A DNA stretch of 64,000 nucleotides. Origin: Anoplopoma fimbria (lineage: Eukaryota > Chordata > Actinopteri > Perciformes > Anoplopomatidae). The first letter of the stretch is position 1, and each line of letters opens with the position of its first letter. The notes beneath the pieces were generated by a model. It saw nothing but the letters and a program-made list of their open reading frames with translations. It had not been told where the DNA came from and searched no databases. Of the stretch, positions 39,701 to 51,700 are shown piece by piece. The position numbers were made by a program, and so were the translations under genes. The DNA lies in NCBI RefSeq assembly GCF_027596085.1, contig NC_072463.1:2235276-2299275 (forward strand). Reading direction: 5' to 3'.

Positions 39701-42700
39701 CCAAAGAATTGAGGAAACGCTGATGGTTGTTCAACACAATTTATTCCTCCAGCTCCTGATTTCCCGTGGTCTGCAGCTGGAGGGTCAGGTGGTCACAGAG
39801 GAGCAGGACCTGCAGGTGATGGTAATGACGAGTCAGAAGAACTCTCCCATCCGGTACCTCCACGCCTCCGCCATGCAGGACCGGGTCCGAGCCGCTGTTG
39901 CACAGTCACAGGCCAGTTTTCTTTTAGTAAATTGTCTGAGCAACCCATTTAGTTTCGCATGATCTGTACTTGAGATAGTAGGAAGGCCACAGTAATGAAT
40001 ATCAATATGACATAATAACAATGTCAGCGTTTTTAATGTGTGTGGGATTTCAATTTCAGGAAGCTGTAGGCATGCTGAGCAGCCTGGGAGCCAGAAGAGA
40101 CAGAAGCAGAAGCCCTCCAGAAGGGTCTCCTCCATCAAAAGTCTTTAAACAGGGGAAAGAAAAGCCTCAACATCTGAGACAGTCAGACTCAGTCAGATGG
40201 CAGCCCGATACAAAGACAGTTGAGGGTCATGGAACCTTTGTGCCAAAGATAGTGGTGCAGGAATACAGAGACAAAAAGGTGACTTCTCCTCCAATGCCAT
40301 ATAGCTACGCACAAGCTGTCATGCAGACCAGAACAAAGTCGCCACCAGAAGGCCTGGCCTGCTTAGAGACCACTGGACAACAACAACAGCAGCAGACTCA
40401 GGAACAGGGATTGGTACAGCACCAAGAGCTAATGCAGCAGGAACAACATATCAGACAGACAGAAAAAGAGCTACAGCAGCAAGAACTCAAGCAACAGCAA
40501 CCACAACAAGTGCACCAGCAGGGATCAATGCAAACACAACCACAACAACGGCAACAGAAGCAAGAACAACAAGTGGTGGTGCAGCAGCAGGTAGAAATGC
40601 ATCAATACCAAGTTCAACAGCAGGTGGTAACAGACAGACAAACCCCAGAGCCCCAAGAGCAGACTTCACTTCAACAACCACCTGTAAAGAAACCGCATCT
40701 TAGCTCACAGGAGCTTCAAAGCAGAAAGACTCAGGCCATGAAGAACCGGCCCTGGCTTCAGAAGCCAGCCTCCGGAGAGCATACAACTCTAGAAAAGGAT
40801 TCCACCAAGGAACCAATTCAGACTAGACGGACTCAGCCAAAGTCAGACAGAGAACCTGCGGAATCAGTTCAGGTTGTTCCACAGCATGCAGCAACTGCCA
40901 GACCAAAGCCTGAGGAACATGCAAAGGTTACTAAACAGCCACAACAACAGCAAAAAGAGCAACAAAAACAAACACAGCCTCAACAGCTTGAGCAGCTGAA
41001 GCAACGTCAGCAACAGCAACAACAAAAAGAGAAGCCTCAGCAACAACCACAGCAGCCAAAACATCAGGAACAATTGATTCAGCAACAGGAAAAACAACCA
41101 CAGCCTACTGTAAGACAGGCTCAACCAGATTCAGACACAAAAGCTAAATCCCACACTGTAACTATGGCTCAGCCTCACCCACAAACGAAAGCCCAAAAGC
41201 AGTCACAACCCCAAACTATGGTTCAGTCTAAATCTCACACAGTGGTCCAAATGCAAGTGCAGTCCACAAGTGTGTCCGACACTACCACAGAGGGTAAGCA
41301 ACCACTGAAGTCCAAATCCCAAACCGTAGTGAGCCAGGTTCAGTCACAGACTCAGGTTCTTCCACAGCCCCATGGCCCCATGAAGTCACAGTCAATGACC
41401 CAGCCACAGACACAACAACAGCTCCAGCCCCAGGTTCAGACTCCGTCCCAAACATGTGTCCCAGCTGGACCCCAGCCATCTTTGCAGCCCCAGGGTCTAG
41501 CCCATGGCCCAGCTGTAGCTCAAATCAGACCCTCCTCCCCTATGCCACAGCAGGGCCAAATTCAGCCTCCTGTGCCATCCCACATTCAGCATCGTAGTCA
41601 TCCGCAGGCATGGGCCGCTGTCAGGCCGCCCTCCCCTAAGCCACCAGCACAAATTCAAACCCATGCTCAGTCCGTGGCTCAGTCTCAAATCCGTCCTCAG
41701 TCCGTGGCCCAGTCTCCAAACCTGCCTCAGTCCTTGGCCCAGGCCCAAATCCATCCTCAGTCCATGACTCAGTCCCAAATCCATCCTCAGTCCATGGCTC
41801 AGTCCCAAATCCATCTTCAGTCCCTGACCCATCCTCAAACTTATCCTCAGTCCCTGACCCATCCTCAAACTTATCCTCAGTCCATGACCCATCCTCAAAC
41901 TTATCCTCAGTCCCTGACCCATCCTCAGACCCATCCTCAGACCCATCCTCAGACCCATCCTCAGTCCATGACCCATCCTCAAACCCCTGCTCAGTCAATA
42001 GTCCAGGTTCAAACTTGTGCTCAACCAATGACCGGAACAAGTCACCACCAACCTTTGTCTCAACATCAAACTCAAGCTCAAGCTCAACTTGAAGTCCAGA
42101 TTCAGGGTCATTCTCAGTCTATGACTCAGTATCCCACACATGCTCAACCAGAGATCCAGCACCCAGCCCATATATCCCAGGGCCAAATCCATGCTTGGAC
42201 TCAAGTTAGAGTCGCATCCCCAATGTCTGTCCAGCATCCACAGGCTGCAGGACAACCTCCACTTTACCCACAAGGTTACTCCCAGGGTCAGTCCCCATCC
42301 CAGCAGTGGACACCCAAACAAGAGCCACAAAACCAAGCCATTGCCCAGCAGAGGCATCCAATTCCTCAACGATACCCTCAGCTAATAGGCCAAGCTACGT
42401 CTCAGGTTTATCCAGCAGTTCAGGCTCTGCCACAGTGGCCCCAAGCTGGTCCCCAGCAAGGACCTCAGGTTGGGCCCCCAGGGTATTCTCAAATGGGCCC
42501 ATCGTATACTCAGTCTCAAATGCAAACACAAACCCAACCCTGGGCTCAATCACAACCTCAAATAAGAGCCCAGAGTCCAATGCAACAACAATCTCAGATG
42601 AGCGCTATGTTTCATATCCAGACACAACAAGGCCAAGCTCAGCAACAGCCTTGGGTTCAGGCACCGCCCCAACTTCAGCCCCAGCCTTATCCGCAGAATC

Positions 42701-45700
42701 AATCTCAGCAATATTCACAGATTCAGCATCAAACTCAGCGTCACCCCCAGCCTCAGATGCAATCTCAAATACCTCCTCAATCTCAACCACCGTATCAAGC
42801 CCATCCTCAGCTTCCTTCTCAGCCTCAATACCAACCCCAAGCACAAATCCAGACACAGTCATCGGTACAAGTAAAGGCCCAGACTCAGCAGCCTCAGCAG
42901 CCTCAGCTCAATCTTCAGTTCCAGCAGCCGCCTCCACAACCCAAACATCAGGCCCAGCCACAACCGAAGATTCAGCCACCGACTCAACCAAAAGCTGAAG
43001 CACTTCCACAACCCAAACCTCTGGCCCAGTTAGCACCCCAACCAGTGGTTCAATCACAAATTCAGCCTAAGGGCCAGTCTCCAACCCAACCCAAGGCTGA
43101 ATCAAGGCTGCAACCATTACCCGAGTTGCCACCTCAACCCATGGCCCAGTCACCAATCAAAGCTGAATCACCACCACAACCGAAACCACAGGCCCAAACA
43201 GCACCACTACTCGAAACTCAATCAGCAGCTCAACCCAAGGTTCAGTCATTTACCCAACCCAAGGCCCAAACAGGACCACTACCCGAAGCTCAATCAGCAG
43301 CTCAACCCAAGGTTCAGTCACTTACCCAACCCAAGGCCCAAACAGGACCACTACCCGAAGCTCAATCAGCAGCTCCACCCAAGGTTCAGTCACTTACCCA
43401 ACCCAAGGCCCAAACAGGACCACTACCCGAAGCTCAATCAGCAGCTCCACCCAAGGTTCAGTCACTTACCCAACCCAAGGCCCAAACAGGACCACTACCT
43501 GAAGCTCAATCAGCAGCTCCACCCAAGGTTCAGTCACTTACCCAACCCAAGGCCCAAACAGGACCACTACCCGAAGCTCAATCAGCAGCTCAACCCAAGG
43601 TTCAGTCACTTACCCAACCCAAGGCCCAAACAGGACCACTACCCGAAGCACTATCAGTAACTCACCCCAAGGATCAACCACCAAGCCAACCCAAGGCCCA
43701 ATCAGTGCCACAACCCAAACCGCAAGCACAGTTGCCACCACAGCCCCAACATCAGGCTCAATCACCACCACAACCACCCAAGGCACAAACTGCACCCCTA
43801 TCTAAGGCTCAATCACCTCCACAGGCCAGACCTCAGACTCAACCACTTTCACAGTCAAAACCACAGTCTCCCCCGCAACCCAAACCTCAACAGGTCAATC
43901 TGCTGCCTCCGTCCCCGGCTGAGTCACCAGACCTGTGCGTCAAACCTCCGCCCCTGGCCCAGGCGCCTGCCCAGGCCTACACAGAGGCTTACGCCAAGGC
44001 CCAGGCTTTGGCCAGAAATGGCTTTGAGGAGGCCAAGCACTGTCTGCAGGAGCACATCCTGGAAACCATTAATGTTTTCAAAGACAAGTGTATATCAGCC
44101 GAGCCAGCATCAGTGAAAGAGGTAAATGTAATCACTTCTGTATTGTAATATCCAAATCAAGGAGTAACCTTTTTTAGAAAGTTTTAATTTGCAAAGTTAT
44201 GAATCTAGGGTGTTTTGGTGTGAGTTGCCGAGTGTTGGAGATACCATCTAGTTCCATTATATTTGAGAGAAGGAAGACTCTACGGCCGATTTCTTCAACA
44301 CTCAGCAGCTCACACCAAAACAATCTAGATTGATAAGTAGCACTACAACATTATTAGGGAAAATATGTATTTTTCGATTTTTGGGGTCCTTTTAAAAACA
44401 TTGTACCCAGTTCATGAAAATGACATTTGATGTTTTAAAGGTGGGTAAATCTTTCTTGGGGAAAAATAAAATTTATAACAATCAGGACATGAAGAATTCA
44501 AATTGAAGAATTCAAATTGATAAGAACTTTGTGCTTTTATAAGCTATTAAGGGGAGATTTTTCAGATAAAATTTGCCAATGTGACACAATACTTCCCTTT
44601 TTATATGACAGTTTTTAACTGAAGTTTCTATATGTTTGCCTTCCCCCTCAGGAGACTCTGAAGACCCTGGACCCAGAGTTGCTAGAGGAGTTCTTGAGAG
44701 CAGCAAAGGGCATGGAGGCCTTCTGTACCCCGTCACAGCTCAGAGACATGGAGTTCTTCACCCAGTCTGTCATGACACAGTGGGAGGTAGGACACACTCA
44801 CTCACTGTGGTTGGTGTTAATGTGTAGGACCTTAATTACCGTTAATAAGGAATTGTTCACTATGTTTTAATGAGGCGTTATCGTGTTTTTTGAGGTTCAA
44901 TAATTTCAGATAATTGCTTGTGCATGTTAATTATAAATGTACTAAACCCATTGCAGCATTTTCTGCAGATTGTTCATGGGCATGAATATATAAAGCATTC
45001 ATATAATAAATATTTTATTGAATGATACGTTCTAACATTTTCTTTTTAAATTCATTTTTTTTTTATCTCCCAGGCTGTGAGAGCTGATATCTCAGGCTTT
45101 TTGCAACAAATACGTTTTGAAGTAACAAAGAAAGACTTTAACAGAGCTGCCCTGCAGTGTGAGATGCACTTAAGCTCCCGCTTAGAAAACCAAGCGCAGG
45201 TAGCTAAACTACTGGAGCCTTTCTCTTGGCGGGTGTGCTTTGGTGGATGGGAATGCAGCCAGTTTATCTGCTCTGCTTAACTAACCCTTTTCCCTCCGTC
45301 TTCTTTTGTATGCTTCCAAGGAGACTCTGCCAATGGGACTTGGTAATTTTCAATACTTCATTCTGGTTGCTCTTTAAGAGAGTGCTGTTTTTTGTCGAGT
45401 GTTCACAATACCATATATCCCTTTTGAGTATCTTGATTGTATTAATACTCACTGGACAAACACAGAAAACTAACACAAAATAAATAATCTAAATGTACTT
45501 ATTTAGATTAAATTCTCAGCAATTATACACTACATAGTTAGTTCAGTATTAGAATAAATCACATATTCAGCTGAATATGAAAACAGCATTCTTTTATTTT
45601 ATTGTGCAGTACATCTGTGGGCTGCTGTCATCTGGGGGTTGACTTGTGTGTTGCAGTTCTTCTGTTAAGCTGTCAAAACCAAGCTTGAGACATGAATGAG

Positions 45701-48700
45701 ATTCTGTCATATTAGATGCTGTCAAGTAAAAGAAAGAAAGTAAAAAATCTGTCAGATTTTTATGAATCTAAAAAAAAAAAAAAAAAAAATGCTGAGTCAA
45801 AAAATATATTTTCCTTATCTTTAAGTAGGTTTGACTTGCTAGAAGTAATGATCTGGATTTATATCCAGTTAATAGCTTGTTTACTTACTGTTTTGGCTCT
45901 GCCAACATTCCCCAGGCTTGTTTCTCAGAGGAGGGGAGCTTCGCCCAGGCAGGGCAGCACCTCGAGGCCCTGAAAGAGCTCTGTGACACCCTGAGCCCCG
46001 AGGACGCTCACCGCCTGGCCCAGACTCAGCTGAGGGAGTGTGAGACGAGGCTGGCTGCCATCCAGCGGCAGTTCAGTGGAGACCAAGACGCACCACTCCC
46101 TGACTCTAGGTAAGATATTACAAGTTTAAAATACAGTAAGCAAGTCATTTCTTGTTTTACTGAATCTTATCCTAAATTGATCCATGTGTGTAAATAAGTA
46201 ACAGTATCTCACCCCACTGACAGATGTTTTTCTTGTCTTCATAATAAGCCTGAATGTATTAAACTTGATGTTTGGAGATTACGGAGAATAATTATTTTCA
46301 TTCATCCGTCATATGTACATTTAGATGATTTGATGAAGTCCTTCAAACTTCATTAGCCAATCATTCCAAAGCCTCTTGTGGATGTTTAAGGTCGGATGCT
46401 GTATTATGCAGCAGTTAGGATGAAATGTTAAAAGAAAAACAGTGGAAATTATTATCCTAATTTCTGTTTCACAGGATTCCTGTTGCCTTCACTGAAGATC
46501 TGAGCACACAAAAGGAGCCTACAAGACCGTGTGACAAGCCTCAGGTCTCAGCTGAGGTAGGATTCACTTCCATTGAAACTTTATTCTCTTTATATTAAAC
46601 TCAATGTTGTTGTTTTTAGAGAACATTTGCAGACAATGCTAGCACTTCTCCAGTTACAACTGTTTCACATTCCGATGTAATGTATACCTTTCAAGCATGT
46701 ACTGTCTCATACAGACCTCCACTGATCAGCTCCAGAGGTTTGAAATAACAGAGAACATGCTCTTACTCTTTCTTCAGGTGTTTCCAGTGACAATGAAGAC
46801 AGTTGTTGTGGAGAGGAGGGAGGTTGAAAAGCAGGCGTCTGTAGAGGAAGAAATCGCCAAAAAAGAGACTTTGGAAAGGTAAACTGAATTCAGCGCAGTA
46901 TAGGCTTAAGGAACAAACAGTGCATTGATCAAATAGTTAGCAGATCATTATATTAAGTCATTAATAACATGTTGTCTTTGTTTGTTTTAACTTATAAAAT
47001 CTCCAGATATGAGAATTGTAAGAGGTCTCTGCAGGCCCAACTGGCTAAAAATGACCAGAGCATCAAGGATGTCCCCTCTGACTCCGTCTCTCTGAAAGGC
47101 CTTCACACACGGCTCCAGGAAATACAGGTACAATATACTGTATGCTTGTGTATCGAAAACAGATATAGACCACAGACTGTATATAAGGAGTGCAAGCTCT
47201 AATTACCAGGTAACGGTAATGCTAGCTCGCTTGGTTAGCAAATCAAAAAGTACTTTTGTGCCGACTCCTTCAGAGTATCTTCTAGTGCATAGCTGTGGTA
47301 GCGATGCCATCAATCACAAGGTAGCCCCGCCCTAAAGCATCCCCTGCTTTATGGTCTGTTTGACTCTAAATGGAGCATCATTTACTAAATGAACATCATG
47401 CTGTATTGAAGAAGACTTGAAACTAGAGATTGAGACCATAAACTCATGTTTACAATGTTTACTGAGGGAATAAATCAAGAGAGAAGTAGAGTCATTTTCT
47501 CATAGACTTTCATACAATGGAAAGTATATCAGTCCCCATGACATGACAGTAATCTCGAGTTGACTCCCTTTTCTTCCCAGTTCTTGAGGCAGGAGACAGA
47601 GTCTCTGTGGTCTGAGTATGCAAACCAGTGCTCCCAGTTGAGCGGCACCACTGGTCTGGAGCAGAAGAAGGCAGAGCTGCAGGAGCAGTGGCGCGACCAA
47701 CAGTCCAAACTCCAGAGAAGGGGCAGCTCGCTTGGCGCCGCCCTCAGACAGATCGACTCCACCGAGAACCACATGGTGGACTTCACGGACCGTCTGGACC
47801 GCTACCTGAGACAGCCCAAAGACATCACAGCCTTCACACTGGCCAACACCAACATCCTGAAAGATATCAAGGTCTTCTGTCAGCCATGAATACTTCTCTT
47901 TTGGGTTTTCAGTCTGTCACAGAAAAGTCATGTGTAGATATTATTTACAGAGAAGGGTATGCAAAAAAACAAAACTATAAGCAAAAATATATACTTTAAA
48001 ATAACCAAGTCAGAAAGCTAAACTGATCCCTTAGAATAGCAATGTGATGATTTAAACTGAAGTGATAAACTTAACACATCTCGCACATTTCCATATGAGT
48101 CCAAAATTGATACATTTGAGTAAAAACATTGGTGCAGAAACAGATACAGAAACTCTGAAAATGGCAATTTTTGGGAAAGAACTAGAGTTAATTAAATGAA
48201 ACAAAGGCTACAAAACACTTAAACACAGGTAGAAAGATGTGCACATTGACCTTGTAAACAAATCTCACACCTAACAGCCATCTCATCTCACACTACACTT
48301 TGTCTCCTTTTGCAATAGGAACTGGATGACAACATCCAGAGCGAGCTGGACCAGCTGTCCCGTCTTGACCCTGAATCCAGCGATCTGGACGCCAGAAACT
48401 GCCTCCCTCTGTCCCGTGAGGTGGAGACTCACAGATCCAGCCTGGACCAGCTTCGACAGCAGGTCCGGAAGAGTGAGGCAGCAGCCCGCGCCCTCGACCG
48501 CTTCCTCATGTCTCTGCGTACCGTGGACGAAGACATCTCCGGAGTCCAAGGGGCCCCCTGCAGCGACACTGTGGTGCTGCAGGACTGCCGCTCCAAGCTG
48601 GCTCTGACCAGGCAGAGCATCGACAGTCTGAAAGAAAAGGCTCCTCAGCTGGACGTGCTCCTGCAGGGGGCCAGGCTGACAGTCACCAGGGATGGAGTCC

Positions 48701-51700
48701 CGGCCTCCTGCCTGGACATGGTGACCACCCTGCTGAGAAGGCTGGAGGAGGCTGACGGCGGGCTGGCCGGCCAGCAGAAGGGCCTCCAGAAGGAGACGCA
48801 GAGCAAATCACTGGGCCTGAGGAAGAGGACGCTGCTGGGGGAGCTGAGGAAGCTGCAGGAAACAATCGAGAAACAAGGCCTGAAGGAGCCCACCATACCT
48901 GCTGTGCAACACAGGTGTGTGTTTTGTATCTTTATGCTGATGCAACAACTCTTAAGCTTTCTTTGTTGTTTCTAATTAGAGATGCACTGATTACAATTTT
49001 CTTTGCAGATTCAGATATTTTTAAAAGTCTGACATGCCAACTCCAATTTTCTTTCTAAGAACTTTAACCGACAGCATACACAAAATGTTTTTGTGGAAAA
49101 TGTAATTGTATGTATATAAATTCCAAATATGAGAGAAAATCTGAGAAAATATAATTTAATACTGTGTCTGTAGGCAGTTTATAAGGAATCAACATTTTAT
49201 TGTCCATGGATTTATTTATTTATTTATACAAAAACATTTAATGAATCCATATCCATTCACAGTAATGTAAATGTATTATATTATATTATATTATATTACA
49301 ATATCTCCCAGCATCCTCCTGATGATGAATTGCAATATAATATAATTTAATACATTTTTAGATAAATGTGTCCTGAAATAACATCTTGATAATAATCCTG
49401 TAATATTTTACAGGCTTCGTGCGCTGTCAGATTTGGAGGGTCAGCTGCAGGCCCAGCACGCAGATCTCCAGAACCTCCAGGAACTTCAAGAGAAACAGGG
49501 AGGAGAAGAGCACCTCCTCGAAGAGCTGGAGACTCAGTGGAAGGACACCCAGAGAGCTTTTTCTGACAGGTGGGTTAGGCAGGGGAACCATGTTCAGCTC
49601 AAGTAACTCAATAAAGGGTGATTAAATAAATGAAGCTCTGTTTAGATGAATGTATGTCCGACAGCAGGCGAGACGTCACTTAAAGTCCCTATTGTTACTT
49701 TCTTCCTCTTGCAGGAAGAAGCAGTCCAACGTCCTGTTAGAGCTTCTGAAGAAGTTCCAGAGTTGCCGCAGTCAGCTGAGCAACACAATGCAGAAAGCAG
49801 AGCAGACCATCAGCGACCAGGCTTCCTACCTGAGCAAGGACAACCTGCAGAGGAGCACAACCAGGGTTAGTGCACAAAACCAACAATGTTTGTCTGCAGA
49901 AGTCCTTCATGTACTGTGGAAAGGATTCACATACGAGTGTATGGACACACAAGGTTTAAGTTTAGGTTCATTTATTATCATTGTACACAGGGTTCCACAA
50001 CAAAAGGCACTTTTTAAATTTGCATCAGACAGAAGGTAAACAGTCTCAGGCCACATAATAAGGCCGGCAGCTCACATAAAACAAACAACATTAAGGAGAC
50101 CTTGTCCTTCGACTACGTTTGAGACTTTAATTATAAAACACTTCTTTACAAACATGATTAAAACAGCTTAAGATAATGAACAAGAAACAACACGTAAAAT
50201 ACAGCAGTTTGGACAGTGGCCTCTAGTGGCTGTAGTTATGGTGGAAGTAAATGGGGGAAGTCGGGTGCAGTGATATAAACCGTGATAGAGGCTGTAATGG
50301 GAAGAGGTAGGGGTGTATGGATGGGTCAAACAAACACAAGACTTTAGACTTTTTAAGTCTTTTTGAATTAAAAAGTTAACTTTGACTAATTTTAAGTTAT
50401 GTACCTTACAGAACTTAGCTGGCGTACGCAACATAGCCTACTTAACAAAGGTACTTATTCAAATCAAAAAATATAATGTTTCCCCAAACCTAACCAAGTT
50501 GTAACACAGATGTTTATTTTGTAAAGACAGTATGTACAAGTAACAAGGACAAATTGAAACCAAAGACATTAGAGAAGCACATAGAGTGTCATAGTTTGAA
50601 CCACTGACCAAGCTGCAGTACTGCCTAAGACCTGTTACATACACAGTAAATGTAAAGAACCAGTAGATGGACACATTCTAAAATAAGTGTGTTACAGGTA
50701 AACTCTATGTTCACGTGTGTGTGTGTGTGTGTCTCTCCAGGTCAGTGATATTAAGGAGGGGCTTGGTGGTGTTATGGAGATCATGGACGAGATGAGGGGA
50801 GTTTGCAGACAACTCCAGTCCCAACTGAAGAAGTTCCCAGACTGCAGTGAGACTCCCTTTGAAGCCGAGGCCGACGCACTCATGGACAACTGGCTGGATG
50901 TAAGAATCTACACGTCTCCTATCCCTAGAAATGAGTTAGGAACTTATAGATAGTGTACTTGTAAAGCTTATTAACATAAAGGTTTGTACATATTCGACTG
51001 AACTTGTAGTGGGTCCAAGGAAGAAGCAAGATCAAAAAATATTGTTTTATTGTTAAATCTGCGGCATTCAAATTATGATTACTACAATTAATCACATTGC
51101 TTTATCACCAGCTCTGTCTGTGATACAATTGCAAAGCTGCACAAGTAAAGAAAGGGACTAAAGTCTTGTTTTGGAACTTGGATTGGAACACTGAGTTGAC
51201 TTTTGCTGGACTTTTTCAGGTGACAGAGAAGACAGATGCCTACATGGACAACCTGAAGGTGGGGCTGGAGCTGTGGGAGAAGCAGCTCATGATGGGCGGA
51301 GAGGTGGACAGCTGGGCGGGGTCCAAACTGGCCCTGTTCTCAGAGAGCCATCCCTTCCACAACGAGCAACAAGTGGTCGCGATGAGGGTGAGATTCCCAT
51401 AGATGTAAAACTCTTAATGCTCCAGCGCCAACATGAGAAACCTCCTAAAAAGTGTCTGCGTCAGTGATATAGATGGAAAACCTTCAACCATTGTGACATT
51501 TTAAGATTTAACAAGATTAATTTACTTTGTAGGATGAGATCAAAGCCAATGAGGAGAACATTGAGCATTTCCACAAGAAGTCTGTAGAGATCCAGGAGAT
51601 GCTGCAGAGTCCTGAATCACCACTGGAGCTGCAGGTCAGTCTGAAACATTTCTGCTATTATCTCTAAAACATGATATCCACATTCAATGCTCACAGTACT

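Noticed and set aside
41497..42040. Overlapping antisense frames with Gly-Met-Arg-Leu and Glu-Asp-Gly repeats
   Set aside because: Reverse complement of the 30-bp coding repeat in exon 21; the sense frame is spliced and far longer.
42306..42998. 230-residue Ser/Thr/Ala-rich frame on the plus strand
   Set aside because: Shifted frame of exon 21; the low-complexity Gln/Pro coding sequence leaves it open by chance.
46715..46777. In-frame 5' extension of syne2 exon 26
   Set aside because: It mainly translates a pyrimidine tract (MLLLFLQ) ahead of a better acceptor at 46777; kept only as a minor alternative.
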